From Wyeomyia smithii (lineage: Eukaryota > Arthropoda > Insecta > Diptera > Culicidae), in the NCBI RefSeq assembly GCF_029784165.1, contig NC_073694.1:165816118-165880117 (forward strand): 64,000 nt of DNA. Reading direction: 5' to 3'. The notes under the pieces were generated by a model. The model was given only the letters and a program-made list of their open reading frames with translations, did no database searches and was not told the origin of the DNA. The translations under genes were made by a program, and so were the position numbers. Each line of letters opens with the position of its first letter. Positions within the stretch are counted from its first letter, which is position 1. Positions 57,427 to 64,000 of the stretch are shown here, in pieces.

Positions 57427-60400
57427 TTAGAGAAAGTTGCTGGCTGATGTATTCACTTCATGCAAGCCTGCTGCTGATGCTTCCCGCTACCACACTGAAA
57501 CAGCATTTTAGTGAAGGGAGTGTCGTTGCATCAGCTGACCCTGCTACTATCGATGCTGATATACCCGCTGCAACAGCTACGCCATGCATAGCCATGCCAC
57601 AGTTGTGGCCGCTATACGCTGGCCCAACTGCTGAGCAACTGTAACGCTATCCGTATCCATGCCACAGTTGTGGCCGCCATTGGTATCCGCTGTACCTGCA
57701 TCTGCTGGCCCTGCTGCTATCGATGGTGAGATCCGCTGAGACTGCTACGCTTATTCGCAGCCATGCCACAGTTGTGGCCGCTATCCGCTATCGATGGTGC
57801 CCACTGCTCGCTCCCGCTGCTGCTAAGGGAGGACTGCTGTCGTCGCTGTTTAGAACTACTATGAGCTACTCAGTTTCGTAGCACGGATGCACAAAAATGA
57901 TTTCTTGTGAACATTCTGTCGAGCCGGACCGATAGCACTCTCATTGAAGCAACAAAATAACATGTTTTGTGTCGTGTTGTGCAGCTTGGTTGAAGAAAAT
58001 GTTCCCGTCCCCATGTCGCATGTAAGCAGATTATTGCGTTCAGTAGACAGTAGATAGTGTATCCAGCGAATAAACACCGATGATGCTCTCACACACGCAA
58101 CGGGTTTAACCCGTATCTTATTGCGGTTTGTAACATCAAGCGATTTCGTTTGCTCGCTGTTGCGTGTTGCATCATGTTGCAACTTGGCAGCTGGGAGACG
58201 ACGATATTCTGTTTATGCTGATTGATTGAATCGACTTCATATTAGCTCTGCATAGTCGAACTAACTGCTTATGTGAATGCGTACTAACAGGGCAGTTTAT
58301 TATTCAATGTCGGTTATGCTGATCGCAGCGTTTGCGCTGCCCCTACAGTGGGGAGTTTACTAGATAAAGTAAAAATTAGACAACTAGAACAGAATTTGAT
58401 TGCATCCCGCACAGAATGTCTGCTTGTGTTGATGCCAGAAAACTATTAACCTTCAATTATTTTTTTATTTGCCTTGAAAAAAGCATGTTGCGGTTCAAAA
58501 TCGGTTGCTAATTACAACCTTTGAGCTGCCCTAACATTGGGGGAATTAAGATACACAGACAACATGCACTGTGGAAGCTATTTCACATTCAGTAAATTAG
58601 ACGGGTGCGACAAATTTAAATTGCTAGGATGCAACACAGAATGCTTGCTTGCGTTGACAAAAATGATTAACTTTCAATGACTTGTTTATTTGCCTTCAAA
58701 AAGGCATTTTGATTTCCAAAATTGGATTTCCTGATGGCAATCTTCATGCTGCCCCAACACGGGGGGAATAATGGGTGTCTGGCGACACACGCTGAGAAAA
58801 ACCGCGCTGCTCCTGAGACGTGGTGACCAACCACAGGGCTAGTGCTGCTGCTAAGGAAGGACGACTGCTGTTGTCGCTGTACACACGCTGAGAAAAACCG
58901 CGCTGCTCCTGAGACGTGGTGACCAACCACAGAGCTAGTGCTGCTGCTAAGGAAGGACGACTGCTGTTGTCGCTGTCTAGAACTATTATGAGCGGCTCCG
59001 GCTGAAACAGGCTCTTATATAGGCCTAATAGCATGTTTTCAATTGCAAGGTATATGATCCTGTCGACCGTGCTTGGGAAGCAAGCATATAACGACCAATC
59101 AGAGGTCGAATTTTTCGTTTTGACAAGGCTTGACTATTTTCAATAGTACAATAGTGTGAATAATAAAATTACAATTATCTTATTTTGGGAAGAATCTTAG
59201 AAGATTTTCCAATCTTTTGCTGCAAGAACGAAGGAAATCCATCAAATACTGACCGATTTATTAGCATTTGAAATTGGATATATTTTTCACTTTTTTCGGT
59301 TTTAGATTTTCATTTCACATCCCTATGTAGCCGAACTTCCTGAGAGAAGTATTCTACTTCAAAAAGGGGGGTCGTTATGTATCTTAACAGCATTTTTTCA
59401 GGCATTTTTCCCATACATTTAGAAGTAACTGACAATGTTGTTCATGGTAAAATTATTGTCGGTGGTAGATTCAACAACAAAAAACGTTGTTAAAACATGG
59501 TAATGACAACAATTGTTTGCAAGCTTACAGTAGAAATACCGTGTTTTTTATGGTTACAATAAAAAACATTGTCCGTTTACTGTTCTCACCGCAAAATACA
59601 TCGTAAATTTTGTTTCGGGAAACGATTAAAAAAGAAATCAATATTTTATTTAGCAGATTTCCATTTTTATTAAATATCGGGTCCACGTGGACATTATCAT
59701 TACCCTTCAACGAGTGGTTCAGCGCTGTAATTGGCTGCCCAAAACGTACACTTTACCCTTTTGAGCTGATATAAAAAAAATGCATACGCAGTTCAAAGCC
59801 TGAATATAACCCTGGTTGACGTTTCGGTAAACAGAAGCGAAAAGCGAAGTGCAGGAGAGGATTGCAAAAAATTGTAAACGAAACGATTTTTCTTTCACGA
59901 CCGCCACAACAAACCGTTTCCTTCCGCTGGAGTTTTTATATAAAAATATATAAATCACATTGAATCCGCAAATCACACTGGCTAATAATGCCGTTCAACT
60001 AGTTAGATTATGTGACCAAGTAAAAGAAAGAAAGAAAACAAGCCCAAAATAACGCTTTAAAAATTTTCTCTGGTAAATAGTGAATGTTGGGTAGCCGAAA
60101 AATTAGAATTTCTATTGCGTCAATAGCGAGATATGAGATTTCAAGTTGGACTTGATAAGCCGCACCGCAGTGAAGAGTGCTGTTGAACAGATCCAAAACT
60201 GACGAGTAAATATTTGCACAGCTTTATCTGCACTGAATTCGATAAGATTCTGTTACGAAATTAACTAATAATCAAAAAATGGTTCGCATTCGAAGAAAGT
60301 TCGTGTTCATCCTATCCGCTGTGTCACTTTTTATTTTTTTACTGCTCTACATAATTTTAAACCAAGCAATTCCAAGCGAAAAACCGGTAAGTACGAGGTT

Positions 60401-61052
60401 AACCCGGTAAAAAATGTCACCAATGAGTGATTTTCCATTTATTGCTGTTTTTTGTTTCAGAACAATGATTTACTACTATTGGAGGACAAAATCAAACAAT
60501 TGGAAACGGGCTTGAACAAACACCGGCGAGAGTTTGGTGCAATGAAACAACAATTTGAGAGTATTCAAACCAACGGCGTTGATGGCAAAGAGCCGCGGAA
60601 CGACGGGGATGAGTATGGAGACGAATCCCGACTCGATAAAGTACCAGCCGTGGCTGCACCTCATTTAGGTAATCGGGAAATGTTAAAAGATTCGGTGATC
60701 AGCGCCAATCGGGACACTGGTGGCAGCTGTGCGCTCCGAACCGATATATTGCCACAGCCTGACATCCAAATGCTAGATTTCTATGAGACGGTTCCGTTCG
60801 ATAACATCGACGGTGGTCCCTGGAAGCAGGGTTGGCGAATAATGTATAATGAAAAACACTGGAATCAGCACCAACGGCTAAAAGTGTTTGTAGTACCGCA
60901 CTCGCATAACGATCCGGGTTGGATACATACCTTTGATGAGTATTACGACACGCAAACCAAGTTGATTTTTACCAATATGTTGCGTCACCTGGAGGAAAAT
61001 CCTGGCATGAAGTTTATCTGGGCTGAAATAAGCTATTTTGCCAAGTGGTATG
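57427..61052. repeat. Right arm of 3.6-kb inverted duplication
   Basis: Inverse copy of 53079-56704. The outer end breaks off after GGTATG in the codon series for AKWY of exon 2, and the next base belongs to a MITE. Confidence 0.97.
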
Positions 61053-61081
61053 GCGGCGCGAACCGATTCGCTCGGCCGTAG
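60279..61081 (+). pseudogene. Truncated alpha-mannosidase II copy fused to a MITE
   Basis: Exon 1 (60279-60386) and exon 2 (60461-61052) of the Golgi alpha-mannosidase II gene are repeated in the right arm with intact start codon, splice sites and signal anchor. After AEISYFAKWY the frame runs straight into the MITE for a few codons (GGANRFARP) and stops at 61079-61081. The predicted product is about 242 residues: anchor, stem and the first zinc motif (PHSHNDPGW) without the nucleophile or the remaining zinc His. It cannot be an active mannosidase. It shares the parent's upstream sequence, so it could be transcribed. Confidence 0.9.
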
Positions 61082-61172
61082 GTTGATGTACAGCTCTACT
61101 GATGGCTGTACATTAACCTACAGCTGAGCGAATCGATTCGCGTCGCTTTTCGCGTCTATTATGGCAGAGGCC
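61053..61172. mobile_element. Palindromic MITE, copy 3, 5'-truncated at the duplication breakpoint
   Basis: Lacks the first 26 bp of the 146-bp element; begins GCGGCGCGAACCG exactly at the end of the right arm and continues to GGCAGAGGCC. It is followed by TAATGGGAAAGTTG, which resembles the flank of the axis copy (TTAGAGAAAGTTGC). Confidence 0.85.
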
Positions 61173-61680
61173 TAATGGGAAAGTTGTATCAGTTTGTTCA
61201 GAAGAATATTATTGTCGGTAATATTACAGAGATGCGATTGCGTAAATCCGATTTTGAATTGAACAATTGTTCTTTTGAGAACAAATAACACACTTATTTG
61301 AAGAGTTAATAGCTTTTGGTACCAATAGCAGTATAGTGACAGCCTCAGCGGTAGATGCAGATGCAGCCGGTACTTCCCTGAGGCCGATGTAAAGGTAAAT
61401 GGGAGCAGCACGGCGAAACAGTTAGGGTTATGCTTAGACGCGCGTCATTTTTCGTTGTTGATATTCCCCACATGGAACGACGCGCTTTCGTATGATAGCG
61501 GTGGTATTAGCGGTAGATGCATTTGCCAACACTTCCTCCAGTAAAGCCGTGTCTAGTTTTCAATGTGGAAACACCTTTCTCATTGTGTTGACCGTGCGCC
61601 TTAGTCCTCACTATCAATGATAAATTGAACAATTGTCCTTATAAGGACAACAAATGAATTAATGAAGATTTAATTTTGAA
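61173..61680 (+). repeat. Diverged copies of the hairpin units
   Basis: Two units related to those at 55358-55860: hairpins TTGTTCT-TTTG-AGAACAA (61267-61284) and TTGTCCTT-AT-AAGGACAA (61633-61650), each followed by an AAATAA/CAAATGA box and GTTAAT/TTTAAT. No gene. Confidence 0.55.
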
Positions 61681-62030
61681 TTAGAATACTTCTCTCAGGA
61701 AGTTCGGCTACATAGGGATGTAAAATGAAAATCTAAAACTGAAAAAAGTGAGAAAAATTTCAAATGCTAATAAATCGGTTAGTTTTCGATGGATTTCCTT
61801 CGTTTTTGCAGCAATCGATTAGAAAATCTTCTAAGATTCCTACCAAATGCATGAAATTGCAATTTTATCATTCGAACTATTGTACTATTGAAAACTTTTA
61901 AGCCTTGTCAAAACACAAAATTCGACCTCTGATTGGTCGTTATACCGCGCTTTCCCAAGCACGGTCGGCAGAGTTATGGACCTAGTAAATTGGGAATGCA
62001 TCATTTGGCCTATATGAGAGCTTCATCAGA
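61681..62030 (+). promoter_or_regulatory. Second promoter-like module
   Basis: About 85% like 54776-55130 by eye (AATACTTCTCTCAGGAAGTT, TTCGACCTCTGATTGGTCGT, CCCAAGCACGGTCGGCAG). The CCAAT-type box (61932) and TATA-like CCTATATGAG (62009-62018) keep the spacing of the first copy. Confidence 0.4.
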
Positions 62031-62201
62031 TAATAAACAAACATTTCATCGGATATTAAATTGAACAACTGAAATTTGAAGAACACAAATGATTATTTGA
62101 AGAGTTAATATTTTCTCGTTTTGCGCTATAATCCAAAGTTTATTATCTTCATCTACATGCATACTCTGATTATTATTACGTGTTTGCGTCGCTTAGTGTT
62201 T

Positions 62202-62362
62202 GGCTACGGTCATGCAGAACGCAAATAACGGCGCGATGCGATTCGGCAAGACGAAATCTGTTGAAATGTATAGCTCTACTTCGCCTTAAAAAGAGCTGTA
62301 CATTTCACCACGGTAAGGCGAATCGCATCGCGCCGGCATTCGCGTTCTGCATAACCGTAGCC
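62202..62362. mobile_element. Related palindromic MITE (GGCTACGGT ends)
   Basis: 161 bp with ends GGCTACGGTCATGCAGAACG and the inverse GGCTACGGTTATGCAGAACG. Direct TTT lies on both sides, a possible 3-bp duplication. Architecture and the GCGCGA.GCGATTCG core resemble the axis MITE. Confidence 0.75.
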
Positions 62363-63080
62363 TTTGTTCTGTTCCCGTTTTATGATGTCGTATTAAATGT
62401 GCATATTAGAATTCGGCAGCACTTCAACTTCTCATTTGCACCAAATTAAAAAATATCCAATGAACTTCATTCAAAATATCAGACAAAAAGAAATTACAAT
62501 ACTGCCAATGAACGGTCAACGTTTATTTTCTAGAAAAAATGACTGACACTCAAGCAGCCAGGTTATCTTTCTTGTAAAAGTATTCTACTTCAACCTTGCG
62601 GTCGTGGCTTTGCATACAACCTTCTTGTGATTTTCATGGTAAAAATGGCAAAAACGATGTTTTTTACTGTCCTGGACAATAATATTCAATGTAAAATTGA
62701 TGTATTTACAATAAAAAACATACTTAAATTATGGTAAAACTATGTACAATTACAGCCATTTTTAAGGTTTTTTAAATGTTATTTTTTTCGGGTTCCTTTC
62801 GCCAGCAGATGTCTTTAAGGCACTTTCAACTAAGCTCAGTTTGGCATAGGTTTTGTCTTTAGTCTCGCCCATCTATCAATTCACTTTTCGCTAATTTTCT
62901 TCATTACCCTCTGCTTTCAGAACGCTTCTGTTCTTTAACCATTTGGCTGAATCATTTTCAAATTTATTCACTTCTGTTCGAGCGTCTTGATAGAAAAATT
63001 TTCACTACACTTTTCATTCACTTTCACTTTTCATTCACTTTCACTTTCACTATTTAATTCTATCACTTTTCACTTTTTAC
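62363..63080. other. Intergenic; TCACTTTCAC-type low-complexity tract
   Basis: GCGGTCGTGGCTTTGCATACAACC near 62599 resembles GCGGTCGTGCCTTATACACAACC near 6058, next to the DD37E relic, perhaps a shared terminus. From ~63000 to 63075 a TTCACTTTCACTTTTCAT simple repeat. Confidence 0.45.
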
Positions 63081-63126
63081 TTGCAAATACGTATTTCGGC
63101 ACTGACATAGTGGCTTCGTCAGTGCT
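63081..63126 (-). ncRNA. Hammerhead-ribozyme-like motif of a Penelope-like element
   Basis: On the minus strand the order is GCA-CTGACGA-(stem II)-CGAAA-TACGTA-TT-TGC. The conserved CUGANGA (63122-63116) and GAAA (63097-63094) boxes are both present. Stem II contains CACT/AGTG closed around ATGTC, with a C-C mismatch and an A-C closing pair. A minimal stem III is formed by TAC/GTA. Bases flanking the predicted cleavage point (between 63086 and 63085) pair TGC with GCA as stem I. Type I hammerheads with minimal stem III are known in Penelope-like elements. The mismatches suggest reduced or lost activity. Confidence 0.5.
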
Positions 63127-63266
63127 TATTTGGACTGTGCAGAAAATAGCGAAACCCCAAGAATTTTATACCTAATTAGGTAAACGAATGGGGCAAATTT
63201 TAACTCAGAGAACATAAGCAACTTGAGTTAGGTAGAGAAATGTGTGGCCTGGTGATCCATGCCTGG

Positions 63267-63659
63267 TCAGGGAGTTTTCGGTAGAAATTTAAAAAGCCAA
63301 GAGAAATGATTACCCTGATCTCTGTTAAGGAGGGTAGCTGGGTTTTGTTTGAAAATTTCTAAACTTTCTGCGACATCTAATTTCCAAGGGGATGTTACTG
63401 ATTGAACTAGACTAATGTTGTCGGTAGTCATAGCATGATCTTCATGAAATATATGTTCGGCTATTTTGGATCTGAAATGGTGAGTTATTCCTTTTTCTGA
63501 GTCTTTCTCGGCCTTTACAAGTTCTGAAGTATGTTCCTTAAACCGGATGTCTAAATTTCTTTTTGTTTGGCCAATGTAGACTTTATCACAATGTGGACAT
63601 GCAACTTTATAAACACCCGCCTTATGTAATTTGTCAATAGTGTCTTTAGTAGACCCCAA
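63267..63659 (-). pseudogene. Penelope-like element GIY-YIG endonuclease domain
   Basis: Minus-strand frame of 130 codons: GVYKVACPHCDKVYIGQTKR (GIY and YIG motifs with the C-x2-C of Penelope nucleases), IRFKEHTSEL with the catalytic Arg, SKIAEHIFHEDHAM, and VAESLEIFKQNP with a Glu where the family's catalytic residue lies. The frame ends properly at 63267. The reverse-transcriptase domain that should precede it is absent: homology stops at 63660 where a GC-rich tract begins. So this is a truncated 3' part, open but not functional alone. Confidence 0.85.
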
Positions 63660-63661
63660 CT

Positions 63662-63780
63662 AGTCCTGTGCGCCGCCACGCCGCGCCGCCGCCGCCGACA
63701 CTTTTACGCACGCCGCCGCCGCCGATGATTTGAACTCGCCGCGCCGCCGAGGAAATTTTTACCGCGCCGATAGTGATTGT
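63662..63780. repeat. GC-rich (CGCCGC)n-type tract
   Basis: About 115 bp dominated by GCCGCC/CGCGCC, against an AT-rich background; it joins directly to the truncated Penelope-like element. Open as to origin. Confidence 0.7.
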
Positions 63781-63888
63781 GTATGCTGGATTTCTTTCTG
63801 ATCATAGAAATACCGCAAATCACAGCCGATAAGGGAACACTCGTATCTTAAGTAACGCGGAATTTGGCAATTCTTAATACCCCGTTGT

Positions 63889-64000
63889 GGTCCCCGTGGT
63901 TCTGTGGTTAGCGATGTCGGTCGGCTAGTTCTCCCACACGGTTGTGATATCGGGTTCGATTCCCGATCAGGTCGAGGAACTTTTCGAGCTGGAAATTTTC
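63889..64000 (+). mobile_element. tRNA-derived SINE (second family), cut by window end
   Basis: GTGGTTAGCGATGTCGG fits a pol III A box and GGTTCGATTCCCG a B box, in tRNA-like spacing; the sequence before the window end (GAGGAACTTTTCGAGCTGG) continues beyond a tRNA. It lacks a tRNA acceptor-stem partner, so it is a SINE rather than a tRNA gene. Confidence 0.7.

Larger units (their letters stand above)
56687..57838. repeat. 576-bp tandem duplication at the palindrome axis
   Basis: 56687-57262 and 57263-57838 are copies in the same orientation. Each unit contains one MITE and about 410 bp of right-arm sequence. The identical 65-codon frames at 56871-57068 and 57447-57644 mark the 576-bp offset. 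Confidence 0.95.

Noticed and set aside
56487..57644. Three identical 65-codon frames
   Set aside because: They are copies of the same inverted and tandem-duplicated noncoding DNA around the MITE axis.
63889..64000. tRNA gene
   Set aside because: A and B boxes are present, but the cloverleaf stems do not pair and the sequence runs on into a SINE-type body.

Overview
The window looks like chromosomal DNA from a culicine mosquito, probably Aedes. It has two spliced insect genes with long introns in AT-rich DNA full of transposons. The transposon types seen are tRNA-derived (Feilai-like) SINEs, DD37E/DD37D mariner relatives, RTE and Jockey-like LINEs, hAT, pogo and Harbinger-type MITEs, foldback elements and a Penelope-like element. 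The species call is inference; the gene and transposon families are read from translated motifs, terminal repeats and target-site duplications. Layout: 1-10.95 kb is a transposon graveyard: a THAP-domain element, a 1.7-kb foldback carrying a MITE, two mariner relics, and a minus-strand LINE split by a plus-strand RTE insertion. From 11.88 to about 34.4 kb lies the 3' part of pasilla (the NOVA-type three-KH-domain splicing regulator) on the plus strand. Four exons are visible, encoding about 534 residues; the 5' exons lie outside the window. The last intron (13 kb) is full of repeats, except for one transposon-poor island at 20.6-21.9 kb. That island holds a phase-matched alternative last exon preceded by a cluster of YCAY motifs, the kind of site that NOVA/Pasilla proteins bind. 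After the canonical stop codon comes about 6.6 kb of AT-rich DNA with no recognisable transposon, probably a very long 3' UTR. From 34.4 to 49.4 kb there are more mobile elements. A 5.2-kb hAT element (exact 8-bp TSD) contains another hAT-like element (exact 8-bp TSD), and a 5'-truncated RTE LINE (11-bp TSD) has split its transposase. A DD37D transposase, a Jockey-like LINE with a 15-bp TSD, an element with 8-bp TSDs, and a pogo-type element interrupted by another RTE copy follow. From 49.4 to 53.85 kb, on the minus strand, is a complete Golgi alpha-mannosidase II gene (GH38): six coding exons whose phases all agree, predicting 1138 residues. The 5' end of that gene, from inside exon 2 through 2.8 kb of upstream sequence, is the left arm of a nearly perfect inverted duplication. 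Left arm 53079-56704 is mirrored at 57427-61052. A palindromic MITE sits at the axis, a 576-bp tandem duplication lies there too, and the outer breakpoint of the right arm joins directly onto a 5'-truncated copy of the same MITE. The right arm therefore carries a truncated, MITE-fused alpha-mannosidase II copy in head-to-head orientation. The upstream sequence and the 61.2-62.4 kb region share a repeated module: a CCAAT/TATA-like pair with conserved spacing, plus units containing small covarying hairpins. The last kilobase has the GIY-YIG endonuclease end of a Penelope-like element with a hammerhead-ribozyme-like motif downstream, and a tRNA-derived SINE cut by the window end.
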